Positions 19,906 to 31,846 of a DNA stretch of 64,000 bases are shown piece after piece. Origin of the DNA: Candidatus Caldilinea saccharophila (lineage in GTDB: Bacteria > Chloroflexota > Anaerolineae > Caldilineales > Caldilineaceae); the NCBI GenBank assembly GCA_016710365.1, contig JADJVW010000063.1:186001-250000 (forward strand), in the 5' to 3' direction. Below the pieces are notes generated by a model that saw nothing but the letters and a program-made list of their open reading frames with translations, did no database searches and was not told the DNA's origin. Position 1 is the first letter of the stretch; each line of letters begins with the position of its first letter. The translations under genes were made by a program, and so were the position numbers.

Positions 19906-20906
19906 TTATTCCGGGAAAACGACCGTAATGTTCAGCGGCGTAGTCTGCAAAATCGGCGCATACTTGCCGAGTTGATGCAGCGCATCAAGCGACTCCGCAT
20001 CGGCGCCGGTCAAGGCAGTCAGGGCGCCGCCATCCAGCCCAAGTTCGACTAGATTTTGCATCTGCCCGCTGTCCCACCGGATCAGGGGAAGCGCATTGCC
20101 GTTCAACGTAAACGCCAGCCCTTCCGGCTGCGTAACAACATTGAGCGCCTGAATGCCAAGCTCTTTGACCTGCGTCAACTGATCGGCAGGCAGGTTCAAT
20201 CCAGAGAGCGCGTCCGCCGGGAGGAAGCCGGCCAACATGCCCAGCCCTTCCAACGTGGCAGTGCCGCCCGCATCATACCGAATGGTCAGCGGGCCGAGAC
20301 TACCCAACAGACCGGTGGCAAAAGGCGGCACGCCCAGCTCGCCCAGCACCTGCGCAGCGGCGGCCTGGTTGGCAGCCAGCGACGCGACGGCGTCCGGCGC
20401 CTTGCCGATCAGCGTCGGGCTGTCGCCTGCACCGGGGAAGGTCATCGCCACGCCAAGGCTCATGTTGCTCAGCAACGGCAGCACTTTGACCAACGTATCT
20501 GCATTGTCGATGCCGGCAATGCCAAGCACTGCGCCGAGCGATTGGATCGAATCGGCGTCCCAATCCATCGTCAACATCGGGCTGCCATTGGCGTAAAGAT
20601 TCACGCCGGTCGGCGTCAAATCGACAAACGCGCTCTCGATGCCGGCCGCCTGCACCGACGCCATCTGCTCAGGCGTCCGCGCCAGCGCGCCCAGATCAAC
20701 GCCCAACGCCGACAGATCCAGACCCTTGAGGGAAGCCTGGCCTGATCATCGTAGGTGATGGCGATGGCGGGAATGTCGACAACGACACTGTCGGCCGCTG
20801 CCGAGGCAGCCAATTCGCCTTGGCCCGGTCGCGGCATACAACCCGCGAGCGCGACGGACAGAATCAACAGCATGGATAACAAAAGCGCCAGCCGTCTGTT
20901 CCGCAT
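19906..20906 (-). CDS. Uncharacterised lipoprotein, one frameshift
   Basis: A canonical lipoprotein signal (MRNRRLALLLSMLLILSVA, then LAGC with Cys23) follows an AAGGAGG box. After a one-base shift near 20738 the mature protein continues as SLKGLDLSALGVDLG and runs to a stop at 19906. It contains loosely repeated units mixing short predicted beta strands and a helix (for example ANGSPMLTMDWD and LNGNALPLIRWDS). I do not recognise the family. It should be anchored to the outer face of the membrane. Confidence 0.7.
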
Positions 20907-21104
20907 AAGGAAGCCTCCTTGTTGCAATTCCGTTTCGGTTTAAATATGAATTTTGGATAGGCGCCCTGTTCTGTCCCCGCAATGGGCATGTTGGGGAGGA
21001 TGTCTGCACCACGACAGCCAATCCTTGCGATATTCTAGCACAGGGTCACACAGATTGTACAACACGGTTTCACAGCGCGTCGCACACTCCTCTGGCGCAT
21101 GATT

Positions 21105-23157
<2,053 letters not shown>

Positions 23158-23325
23158 GCTCATCCTTTGCTGTAACCCTTTGCAATAACACGATTGATGG
23201 CGTTTGCACTTATCGTAGCATGGGATCGAAAGATGCACATGTAAGCCCGCTCAACTCTGCTTCTTGTCCATCCTTGTTTCTGGTATAATGCAGCAAAGTT
23301 TATAGAACAAATGAACGGATTACCC

Positions 23326-24402
23326 ATGACCGACGAACGCAGCGCCACAGGCCGCCCACCTATTGCCAAAGCCGACCCCGCCCGCCGCTCCACCAGCGGC
23401 GCATCCCAGCCGGGAGAGCAGCAGGTCGATCACGCGCTGCGCCCCCGCTCGCTGCGCGAAATGATCGGGCAGGCGCGGCTGCGCGACAAGATGCAGATTC
23501 TGGTCGAGGCGGCGCGCAAACGCGGAGACGCTATCGACCATGTGCTGCTTTACGGGCCGCCTGGGCTGGGCAAGACCACACTTTCGCACATCCTGGCCTA
23601 CGAAATGGGCGCCAATCTCAAAGTAACCGCGGGGCCTGCCATCGAAAAGGCGGGGGACCTGGCCGCCATCCTCACCAACCTGCGCAAAGGCGACGTGCTC
23701 TTTATCGATGAGATCCATCGGCTGGGGCGCGCGGTGGAAGAAATTCTCTATCCGGCGATGGAGGACTTCTCGCTCAATATCATCGTGGGCAGCGGGCCGG
23801 GCGCGCGCAACATTCAACTCAGCCTGCCCAAGTTCACCGTAGTCGGCGCTACGACGCGGCTGGCTTTGATGACGTCGCCGCTGCGCGCCCGCTTTGGCGT
23901 GGTCGAGCGCTTCGACTTTTACGAACCCACCGCCATCCAGGAGATCGTCCTTCGCGCCGCGCGCCTGCTGGAGACGCCGATCGAGGTCGAGGGGTCGTGG
24001 GCCATTGCACGCCGCGCGCGCGGGACGCCGCGCGTCGCATTGCGTCTGTTGCGCCGCCTGCGTGACTATGCGCAGGTGCGCGCCGACGGCGTCATCAACG
24101 GCGCGGTGGCTCACGAAGCGCTCAGCCTGCTGGAAATCGACGAGTTGGGGCTGGATGACCTGGATCGCCGCGTGCTCGATGCCATCATCGTAAAGTTCAA
24201 CGGCGGCCCGGTGGGTTTGGACACAATGGCCGCCAGCATCAGCGAGGAAGCCGACACGATCATGGATGTGGTCGAACCCTACCTGTTGCAGCTTGGCTTT
24301 CTGGATCGCACCCCGCGCGGTCGCGTCGCCACGCGGGCGGCATACGCCCACATGAAGATCGACTACCCGGAGCGACCGGAGCAGAGCGGATTGTTTAGGT
24401 AG
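23326..24402 (+). CDS. ruvB: Holliday junction branch migration helicase subunit RuvB
   Basis: An AAA+ motor with Walker A GPPGLGKTT (residues 78-86), Walker B DEIHRL, sensor 1 GATTR and the arginine finger region SPLRARFGVVERFDFY. The C-terminal winged helix (GGPVGLDTMAASISEEADTI) is complete. RuvB drives branch migration with RuvA. ATG 23311 is an alternative start. ruvA and ruvC are not adjacent. A TATAAT at 23284 may be its -10 box. Confidence 0.96.
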   Translation: MTDERSATGRPPIAKADPARRSTSGASQPGEQQVDHALRPRSLREMIGQARLRDKMQILVEAARKRGDAIDHVLLYGPPGLGKTTLSHILAYEMGANLKVTAGPAIEKAGDLAAILTNLRKGDVLFIDEIHRLGRAVEEILYPAMEDFSLNIIVGSGPGARNIQLSLPKFTVVGATTRLALMTSPLRARFGVVERFDFYEPTAIQEIVLRAARLLETPIEVEGSWAIARRARGTPRVALRLLRRLRDYAQVRADGVINGAVAHEALSLLEIDELGLDDLDRRVLDAIIVKFNGGPVGLDTMAASISEEADTIMDVVEPYLLQLGFLDRTPRGRVATRAAYAHMKIDYPERPEQSGLFR

Positions 24403-24468
24403 CAGGGAGATGGGGGAGACAAGGAGAGGGCGAGAGGGGGAGAAGAGGAGAGTTAATCTCTTAATCTT

Positions 24469-25239
24469 CTAATCTCCTCTTGGATTACGTGAGCTGTCTT
24501 CCTCAGCAATGCCCGTCAGCACGCTCAGATTCGCGCTATGCACTGCCAGCGCTTCCTCCGATTGACGATTTTCGGGCAGCAAAGACTCAGCGATACGTTC
24601 GATGGTTTCCAGCGGCTCGCCGCGCTGGAGTAGACCCGGCACGACGCGGCGCAGTCCGTGCAGATAGGCGACATCCGTAGCCAGCCGTTCCATGATGGCC
24701 GGCTTCTCCCTCACTGGCGAACCGACGTGCGGCACACACAATTGGAAGTTCTCGTGCTTGATCAGCCGCGCCAGCAGACGCAGCGTCTCCAGTTCGTCGC
24801 TGCCGTCCGAGCCGGGCACAATGCGCGGCGGCAAGGCGTCGCTGCCGTAGTCGCCGCTCAAGAGCACGCCCACCGCGGGCAGGTACGCGATGACGCCCGC
24901 CTGCTGCACGTATACATCCAGAAAATGCTCGCCCACGCGCAGATGCGCAACGCCGCCCGCGATCAGCTCAACTTGAGGCACCGCCGCATGGGGGCCATCT
25001 CCGGTGTAGAGCGCTGCGACATCGTCTTCCAGTTGGAAGCGGTCGGGGGCATCGGCGGGCGGGTCGACGATCAACAGGTGCGTGCGCGGGCTACCCGCGG
25101 CGTCAATGCCCTTGCCCAGCACAAACAGGCTATTGCGCGCCGGCGCTCCCTCGCTGAACAGTTCGAGATTCTGATAAAGTTGCAGAATCTGCGGCTGTTT
25201 CTGGCTAGGTGATTCCAGTAATGGGATGAGTGGTGTCAT
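24469..25239 (-). CDS. MBL-fold-like protein (degenerate metallo-beta-lactamase fold)
   Basis: The central part (VIAYLPAVGVLLSGDYGSDA, then LETLRLLARLI, then CVPHVGSPV) has the order of secondary structure seen in metallo-beta-lactamase-fold hydrolases. The HxHxDH motif is absent, so it may have lost metal-based catalysis. It is the last gene of the minus-strand glcDEF-DUF1257 series and overlaps the small gene before it. Function unknown. Confidence 0.5.
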   Translation of the reverse strand: MTPLIPLLESPSQKQPQILQLYQNLELFSEGAPARNSLFVLGKGIDAAGSPRTHLLIVDPPADAPDRFQLEDDVAALYTGDGPHAAVPQVELIAGGVAHLRVGEHFLDVYVQQAGVIAYLPAVGVLLSGDYGSDALPPRIVPGSDGSDELETLRLLARLIKHENFQLCVPHVGSPVREKPAIMERLATDVAYLHGLRRVVPGLLQRGEPLETIERIAESLLPENRQSEEALAVHSANLSVLTGIAEEDSSRNPRGD

Positions 25240-25432
25240 GGCTGGTTATCTCGCAAGGCTCTACGTGACCAAGTCGCGCCAATCGGTCGGCTAATTCTGC
25301 AGGCAGATCGGCCACGACGACGCGGCCGTCCGGCAAAATGTAGATGTCGGTTTCCACCGGAAAAAGCGCGCCCGCGGGCGAAACCGTTTCAGGCGCCAGT
25401 GACGGTGATATCGACATGCGTGTCATCTTCAA
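25205..25432 (-). CDS. Small protein of the DUF1257/DUF2997 cluster
   Basis: At most 75 residues. The core ETDIYILPDGRVVVADLPAE looks like the opening of its neighbour DUF2997 (EIEISILPDGRVEYTIKG), so the two small genes may be related by duplication. The first ATG would overlap the upstream gene by 44 bases, and a GTG at 25357 would avoid this and leave 50 residues. It overlaps the MBL-like gene by 35 bases. The start is unresolved. Confidence 0.5.
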   Translation of the reverse strand: MKMTRMSISPSLAPETVSPAGALFPVETDIYILPDGRVVVADLPAELADRLARLGHVEPCEITSHDTTHPITGIT

Positions 25433-25583
25433 AGTATTCGCCCGTGCGCTCCGCCTTTTCCACTTTTCCCATCTGTTCGAGCAACGCGCTGATGTTTTCG
25501 CACGCGGCGCCCTTAACGCCTTTAATCGTGTATTCCACGCGGCCGTCGGGCAAGATCGAGATTTCGATTTCCTGACTTTGCAT
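25389..25583 (-). CDS. DUF2997 family protein
   Basis: A 64-residue protein beginning with a short beta hairpin (EIEISILPDGRVEYTIKG), followed by the family pattern GVKGAACENISALLEQMGKV. DUF2997 proteins usually sit next to DUF1257 (Ycf35-like) genes, as here. Their role is unknown. The gap to the upstream gene is 37 bp. Confidence 0.75.
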   Translation of the reverse strand: MQSQEIEISILPDGRVEYTIKGVKGAACENISALLEQMGKVEKAERTGEYFEDDTHVDITVTGA

Positions 25584-25620
25584 TATTTCCCCTTCCGGTG
25601 TTTCCCTTTGCGGCCAGCCT

Positions 25621-25995
25621 CTACGTCCAACGCCGCACGGTCATGCGGATGACGCGGTCGCCCCCGACCTGCTCTTCGATCAGCGCAAAGCCGGCGGCCT
25701 CTACCTCATTGACGACCTTGTGGTAGGCGTAACGCTGCTGGATCGCGTCCAGGTGCGTTCTAACGGCCGCCATCTGCATGTCGTCGCCGATGGCTTCGTA
25801 CAGTCCCTCGTCGGTGGTGCGGAAGGCGAACTTGACGCCTTTAGCCTGCACGACCAGCGGGACCTGGCCGGAAAACCCGCTCCAGACATGCGTGTAGCGC
25901 TGATTTTCCTGATAGGTCAGCGCCAAATCATCCAACGCCCGCTTGATCAGTGAAAACTCTCGCAGTTCAGTTTTGATGCGCACGAATTTCGACAT
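25621..25995 (-). CDS. DUF1257 family protein (Ycf35-like)
   Basis: A 124-residue protein opening SKFVRIKTELREFSLIKRAL and ending YAYHKVVNEVEAAGF, which fits DUF1257, the family of plastid/cyanobacterial Ycf35. It starts only about 24 bp after the stop of glcF on the same strand, so it is very likely co-transcribed with glycolate oxidase genes. No function is established for the family. Confidence 0.75.
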   Translation of the reverse strand: MSKFVRIKTELREFSLIKRALDDLALTYQENQRYTHVWSGFSGQVPLVVQAKGVKFAFRTTDEGLYEAIGDDMQMAAVRTHLDAIQQRYAYHKVVNEVEAAGFALIEEQVGGDRVIRMTVRRWT

Positions 25996-26019
25996 CTCTA
26001 TTCTCCAATCTATTGCGCT

Positions 26020-27290
26020 CTAATCACCTACGCTTGCCCCTCGATACGCCCAGTCCAACACCTCAACGGTATGCCAGAGAGGAAGCGGCTTGTTCAGCAA
26101 TTCCAGATGCGTCCTGATTTGGTTTATACAGCCGATGTTGCCGGTGATGACGGCGTCGGCGCCCGTGGTCAGGATGGCGCGCGCCTTGCGTTCGCCGATC
26201 GCACGCGCCAGTTCGGGCTGCTCCAGATTATACGTGCCTGCCGACCCACAGCAAAGCTCACCTTCGGGGATTTCCACAATGCGCAGGTTGGGGATCGCGC
26301 TGAGCAGGCGACGCGGCGGTGCGATGACGCGTTGAGCGTGCGCCAAATGGCAGGCGTCGTGATAGGCGATAGTCAGCGGCTGCGCCAGTGGCGGCGGGGG
26401 GACGATGCCTAGCTCGTCCAAAAAGACGCTGATGTCGCGTCGCGTGCGCCAAACGCGCTGGCCGCGGCAGCGTCTTCCTCGCCGGCGAAGAGCAGCCCAT
26501 ATTCGTGCATCCCGGAACCGCAGCCCGCAGCGTTGGTGATGACGGCGTCAACATCAGCCGGGAACGCCGCCAGGTTTTTGCGCGCCAGGCTGCGCGCCTG
26601 CTCCGCTTCACCGATGTGCAGGGAGAGCGATCCGCAGCAGCCTTGCTCACGGGGGATGAGCGTTTCGACGCCATTGCGCGCCAGCACGCGCAAGGTGGCC
26701 CAGGTAATCTGCGGCGCCAGCACTTGTTGCACACAGCCGGCGAGCAGCGCCACGCGTGCGCGCCGCACGCCTTGCGCCGGGTAGATTTCCGGCAACGGCG
26801 GCGCCTCCGGCAGTTCGGCGGGCAGCAGGTCGAGCATAGCGCCAAGTTCGGTGGGCAACAACGGGCGCAGCCAACGCCCGACGCGCCCGCTTTGCACGGC
26901 AAGCCGGAAGCGGTCAGGGTAGGGCAGCGTCTCCTTGACCAACGTGCGCACAGTGCGGTCGAGCGGGGGGCGGCGGCGCGCCTGTTCGGTGCGAGCGCGG
27001 AAGGGCGCCAGCAGGTCGCCATACTCGACGCCAGAGGGACAGGCCGTGACGCAGGCCATGCAGCCCAGACAACGGTCGATAAAGGGCAGCGCGTCCGCCG
27101 CGCTCATCTGTCCCTCCAGCACTTCCTTCATCAGGAAGATGCGCCCGCGCGGGGAGTCCATTTCCTCGCCAAGCACCTTATAGGTGGGACAGGTGGCGAG
27201 GCAGAAGCCGCAATGAACGCAGCTTTCGACGGCCTGCGCCATGGCTTTGCCTTGCGGACCGAGAGTTTCGACAGGAATCGTATGTAGCAT
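26020..27290 (-). CDS. glcF: Glycolate oxidase iron-sulfur subunit, one frameshift
   Basis: Two ferredoxin-type 4Fe-4S motifs (CVHCGFCLATCP and CLGCMACVTACP) are followed by two CCG domains. The first contains GCCGSLSLHIG. The second, after a shift near 26430, contains LCCGSAGTYNLEQ. GlcF passes electrons from the flavin subunits GlcD/GlcE to the membrane quinone pool. Its ATG lies seven bases after the stop of glcE. The shift is treated as a sequence error since both CCG domains are intact. Confidence 0.9.
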
Positions 27291-27297
27291 GAGTCGC

Positions 27298-28413
27298 TCA
27301 CAGAATCGGAAAACGGGTGGTTGGGTCAAGCACGCGTTTGACGCGCGCGGCCAGCGAGGCGCCGGTGCGTGCGCCCACAAAAGGCCATTGCGTCTCTCCC
27401 CGTAGCACCAGGCCACCCAGTTGCAATTGCGTCAAATAGTCGTCGAGTGGCACGAGGTCGCCCGGCCACGCGATCCAGACCAGCGCGCCGCTGGCAAGGT
27501 AGCGGCGCTGTGCGCCATTGGCCTGCAAGATCTGTTCCAGCACAGGAATCGTGTGCAACGTGATGGGCGTCTTCACCAGCGACCAATCGGCCGGCGCCCA
27601 GGCAAATGCCCGCGCCGCGGCCCAGAATCCGGCTTCGTCGGCCTCGTGCAAGGGATCTCCGCCACCGAGCCAGGTGCGCAGGCTTTGCTGGCGCTCATCC
27701 AGCGTCGTGGCGAGACCGCCCTGTCGCACGTAGAGCACCGGCGCACCGGCTTCGATGAGCAGGTCGAGCGCCTCGATGTCAAAGGTCGAACCGTTCAGCC
27801 GGGTGATGGCGGCAAAGGCGGCGTCGAGCGAAGGCTGGGGCGCGCGCAGGGTGGCGTAGTGAGGCGGCTGCGGGAAGACCTTGAAACTTGCCTCGACGAT
27901 GACGCCCAATCGGCCAATGCTCCCGACCAGCAGCTTAGGCAGGTCAAAGCCAGCAGCATTTTTGACGACTTTGCCACCGCCGCGCACCAGCCGTCCCTGC
28001 CCGTCCACGAAACGCACGCCGATCAAAAAGTCGCGCACGCCGCCATAGCGGTGGCGGCCTGACCCGCTCATCCCGGCGGCAATCGTCCCGCCCAGCGTGG
28101 CGCCTTGTTCGACCAGGGGCGGGTCGAAGGGGAGATATTGGCCGTGCGCAGCCAGCGCATCCGCAATCTCGCGCAGCGGCGCGCCTGCGCGCGCTGTGAA
28201 GACAAATTCGCCGGGATCGTATTCGACGATGCCGGTCAAGCGACGCGTGTCGAGCACGGTCGCGCCGTGGCTTGCCGCGCACAATGCCGGTTTCGTGCCG
28301 CCACCGCGCACGACGATCTGCTCATGCGCGGTGACCGCCGCCTGCACATCTTCGTTGGTTTCCGGTGAAATTACCGTTGTCTCTGACATAGTTGCTGCCA
28401 TGATTGCTGACAT
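27298..28413 (-). CDS. glcE: Glycolate oxidase FAD-binding subunit
   Basis: A PCMH-type FAD-binding domain covers the first 200 residues (EQIVVRGGGTKPAL; GATLGGTIAAGMSGSGRHRY; KNAAGFDLPKLLVGSIGRLG). The protein is shorter than GlcD, 371 residues, as GlcE should be. It works with GlcD and GlcF in oxidising glycolate to glyoxylate. ATG 28413 and ATG 28389 are both possible starts. It starts 11 bases after the stop of glcD. Confidence 0.9.
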   Translation of the reverse strand: MSAIMAATMSETTVISPETNEDVQAAVTAHEQIVVRGGGTKPALCAASHGATVLDTRRLTGIVEYDPGEFVFTARAGAPLREIADALAAHGQYLPFDPPLVEQGATLGGTIAAGMSGSGRHRYGGVRDFLIGVRFVDGQGRLVRGGGKVVKNAAGFDLPKLLVGSIGRLGVIVEASFKVFPQPPHYATLRAPQPSLDAAFAAITRLNGSTFDIEALDLLIEAGAPVLYVRQGGLATTLDERQQSLRTWLGGGDPLHEADEAGFWAAARAFAWAPADWSLVKTPITLHTIPVLEQILQANGAQRRYLASGALVWIAWPGDLVPLDDYLTQLQLGGLVLRGETQWPFVGARTGASLAARVKRVLDPTTRFPIL

Positions 28414-28424
28414 AGTTTTGCTGC

Positions 28425-29872
28425 CTATTCGCGTGAAATGACGCCCTGACGTTCGAGCGGATGCACGCCGTGGCTGCCGAGCGCGAGCGCTTCACCGTCG
28501 GGAAACATCTTCCCCCGGTTAGAGATCTCGCCAGGATCGAGCGCGCGGCGCAGTTCAGCCATGACCTCCAGGTCGGTCGCCGTGAACATGGCGGGCATGT
28601 GTTGTCGCTTCTCCATGCCGATCCCGTGTTCGCCGGTGACTGATCCGCCCAGCGCGATGCACATTTGAATGATCTCGCCGGCCAGCGCTTCGGCGCGTTC
28701 CAATTCCCCCGCCATGCGTCCGTTGAAAAGGATCAGCGGGTGCAGGTTGCCGTCGCCCGCGTGAAACACGTTGGCGACGCGCAGGTTGTGGGTGAGGCTC
28801 AGGCGCTCGATGGTCGCCAGCGCCTCACCGAGCCGGCTGCGCGGCACAACGCCATCCTGCACCAGATAATCCGGGCTAAGCCGTCCCACCGCCGAAAAGG
28901 CGCTCTTGCGCCCCTTCCAGATGCGCGCCCGGTCGGCGTCATCTTTGGCGACGGTGACAGTTTCGCCTCCGATCCTTCGATCACCCGCAGTAGATGGGCA
29001 AATTCCGCCTCTACCTGCACGCGCTCGCCTTCCAGTTCTACGATCAGCAGGGCCGCGGCATCGCGCGGATAGCCCGCGTGCACAGCCGCCTCCGCGGCTT
29101 CGATGGCGAGCGCATCCATGATCTCCATGGCGCCCGGCAGCAAGCCCGATGCCACGACCTGCGCCACCGCGTCGCCTGCGCCCGCCAAGGAGGCATACGC
29201 GGCAAGCACGGTGCGGTAGCGTTCGGGCTTGGGCAGCAGCCGCAAGGTAATTTCCAGCGCCACGCCAAAGAGACCCTCCGAGCCGACGAAAAAGCCGGTC
29301 AAGTCCGGGCCGACGCTCTCCAGGCTTTCGCCGCCAAGTTGAACGACCTCGCCGTCGGGCAGCACGGCCTTGAGGCCGAGGACGTGGTTGGCGGTCATGC
29401 CATATTTCAGGCAGTGCGCGCCGCCGGAATTGAAGGCGACATTGCCGCCGATGGTGCAGATCAATTGGCTTGAGGGATCCGGCGCGTAGTAAAGGCCATA
29501 GGACGCCGCGGCGCGTGAAACATCCAGGTTGATCACGCCCGGTTCGACGACGGCGATGCGTTGCGCGGGGTCCAAGCGCAGGATGCGGTTCAACCGATTG
29601 AGCGCGATGACGATGCCATCCTCCACCGGCAGCGAGCCACCGGAGAGACTGGTGCCGCTGCCGCGCGCCACGAAAGGAACAGCATAGCGATGACACAGCC
29701 GCACGACCTGGATCACTTCCTCCTGCGTTTCGGCCAGCATCACCGCGGCCGGACGGGCGCGAAACGCGGTCAGCGCGTCCGATTCGTAGGGCGCCGTCTG
29801 CGCCGGACGTTGGAGCAGGCGATCGGGGGGAAAACGACGTTCAAGTTCGCGGATCAGGCCACTAGTTTCCAT
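28425..29872 (-). CDS. glcD: Glycolate oxidase subunit GlcD, one frameshift
   Basis: The N-terminal FAD-binding domain has PFVARGSGTSLSGGSLPVED and TIGGNVAFNSGGAHCLKYG. The C-terminal oxidase domain, in another frame after a break near 28985, has GRLSPDYLVQDGVVPRSRL, NVFHAGDGNLHPLI and GEHGIGMEKR. Joined, it gives about 480 residues, the family norm. GlcD is the catalytic flavin subunit. The ATG at 29872 has an AGGAG box five bases upstream. It leads the operon glcD-glcE-glcF-DUF1257-DUF2997. Confidence 0.92.
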
Positions 29873-29903
29873 CTCGACTCCTGAATTGGCAATGACTACT
29901 AGT

Positions 29904-29932
29904 ATTGTAGCCGATCCGCCGCAGCGAATCAA
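29904..29932 (-). promoter_or_regulatory. Promoter of the glcDEF-DUF1257 operon
   Basis: On the minus strand TTGATT and TACAAT are separated by exactly 17 bp, and the -10 lies about 32 bp before the glcD ATG. A good sigma70-type match. Confidence 0.6.
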
Positions 29933-30059
29933 CCAAATCCCGCATGGTTTAATTTCAACGCAAAGTTTCAAACATCTGACGCTTTACAATTACGTCAGGC
30001 GCGATGCATAGTAAAGGTGTGTAGAACTTATTCTGGTTTACCAAAGGATCGGTGGGCAG

Positions 30060-31808
30060 ATGAAACGCCATCAGGTTGCACTTATCATCGCTGGCATGGC
30101 TGGCAGCGATGGCGTCGATGTCAGGATTGGGCCAGGTCTGTCGGCGGCTCCGCTACAAGAAAGTTCGTCGCTATTTTCGGGCGCCGGTGAGCCAGACGCC
30201 GCCGTGCAAGCGGCGCGGCAAGGGGCGTCGTTGATCGTGCGCGCGCGTGTGGCGCAGGTGACGAGCACCTGGGCTGAGGAGCGCTCCCATCTCCAGAGCC
30301 TGAGCAGCATGACCATTCATTATGCGCTGCAAGGAAGCGTCGCAACTCCGCTTTATGTGCGCACTGTGGGCGGCCATCTGCCCGACGAGAAGCTCACGAT
30401 GGTGGATTCTGAAAAACCTACGCTCAGTGAAGGAGAAGAGGTGATCCTTTTTCTGACGGCAGGATCAGGAGGGTACGAGATTGTCGGGGGCCACGACGGC
30501 AAATATGGGGTGCGTGACGGCATGGTGCACTACAGCGGCTCGCTGTTTGTCGAATCGTTGCAAGCATTCTATGCGCGCCTGGCCCGCCTCGACGCGCAGA
30601 TTGTTGCGCCGAACGATTGGGAGACCCAAGAGGCAAGCCTGGCCCAGACGCCATCCGTGGGCGGGCTTGATTATGTCTATAAAAATATGAAATGGGCAAC
30701 AGAAACCGTCCCGTTTTCTGTCAACCCCAACTCAGCGCGGATGAATAGCGATGCCGGGACAGAGAATGACTTCCTAGAGGCCATCCTGAATGCGGCTACG
30801 ACATGGAGCATGGTGGCAAGCGCCAATTTCACGCTGGAATATACAGGTCTTACAACGACGGCCGTCGCCGCCTATGATGGTGCAAATCACATTTTCTTCG
30901 CTGACAAGGGATTGACCGACAGCAACGGCGTGCGCCAGCCGTTGGCGGTCGCCACCGTCTGGTTCCGCAACGGCGTTATTCTGGATGCCGATATTGGCAT
31001 CAACGATGCCTATGCATGGGACGCAACCGGAGCGCCTGAACGAACTGAAATCGATCTGGAAAGCGTCGTGCTGCACGAACTCGGCCATTGGCTGGCGCTT
31101 GGCCACGACCCCGACAGCCGGGCCATCATGTATTATGCTATTACAGCCGGCACGCTCAAGCGAGCGATTTTCGACAACGACCGGCGCGGCATTGAATTTA
31201 TCTATCCCTGCGCCATCGGCCAGCAATGCAACCCGCGGCCAACCGCCACCCCAACGCCGACGTCTACACCTAGCCCAACGCCGACGTCCACACCCAGCCC
31301 AACACCGACAGTGACGCCTACGCCCACCGCCACCCCAACGCGTGTAGCGCAAACTATTACACGCGCAAATGGCGGTGCACTGGAATATGAACCTGCCCCG
31401 GGCAGCCATATCAGTCTGGTGGCGCCGCCAAACGCCGTCGTTACGGACACCCTCGTTGCCATTGAGCACACGTCCCTGGCGCCGACGCCGCCTGCCCATC
31501 ACTACCCGCTGCTGAGTTATTTCCGCGTCTATCTCGAACCAACCGGTATGACTCAGACAGCCGATTTCTTTGAAACTCCGGTAACATTAACCGTCACCTA
31601 TCGCAGCACAGCCTTTCAAGCTTGCTCTGACGAGTCGATTCGGCTGTTGGCAGTGGATGGCAGTGGCGAGCGGTGGGAAGCGCTGCCATACGAACACGAA
31701 GCGCAGGATGGCGACGCCTATCAGGTGACGGCGTCGATTTCTCAACCGTCAGCATTTGGACTGTTCCGCGTGGATAAGATGCTCTATCTGCCGCTTGCGA
31801 AGCGTTAG
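30060..31808 (+). CDS. Secreted matrixin-like zinc metalloprotease with Pro/Thr linker
   Basis: The zinc motif HELGHWLALGH (residues 339-349) is followed by the likely Met-turn AIMYY, the hallmark of metzincin proteases such as matrixins. The N-terminal part is a poorly conserved prodomain-like region without an obvious signal peptide. After the protease comes a linker of repeated PTPTSTPSPTP units (about residues 395-425). A beta-rich C-terminal domain follows and ends LYLPLAKR. It is probably exported and may be wall- or surface-bound. Weak signal peptide evidence leaves the export route open. Confidence 0.75.
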   Translation: MKRHQVALIIAGMAGSDGVDVRIGPGLSAAPLQESSSLFSGAGEPDAAVQAARQGASLIVRARVAQVTSTWAEERSHLQSLSSMTIHYALQGSVATPLYVRTVGGHLPDEKLTMVDSEKPTLSEGEEVILFLTAGSGGYEIVGGHDGKYGVRDGMVHYSGSLFVESLQAFYARLARLDAQIVAPNDWETQEASLAQTPSVGGLDYVYKNMKWATETVPFSVNPNSARMNSDAGTENDFLEAILNAATTWSMVASANFTLEYTGLTTTAVAAYDGANHIFFADKGLTDSNGVRQPLAVATVWFRNGVILDADIGINDAYAWDATGAPERTEIDLESVVLHELGHWLALGHDPDSRAIMYYAITAGTLKRAIFDNDRRGIEFIYPCAIGQQCNPRPTATPTPTSTPSPTPTSTPSPTPTVTPTPTATPTRVAQTITRANGGALEYEPAPGSHISLVAPPNAVVTDTLVAIEHTSLAPTPPAHHYPLLSYFRVYLEPTGMTQTADFFETPVTLTVTYRSTAFQACSDESIRLLAVDGSGERWEALPYEHEAQDGDAYQVTASISQPSAFGLFRVDKMLYLPLAKR

Positions 31809-31846
31809 GTGCGCTTCAAGCAGCAATTCCGCAAGAGGATATAGCT

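Noticed and set aside
23320..24351. Long open frame opposite ruvB (minus strand)
   Set aside because: GC-rich codons give long antisense frames. The plus-strand product is plainly RuvB and the antisense protein has no recognisable fold.
24403..24468. Purine-rich tract after ruvB as a regulatory RNA
   Set aside because: It is a low-complexity gag/gga run with no stable fold; I see nothing functional in it.
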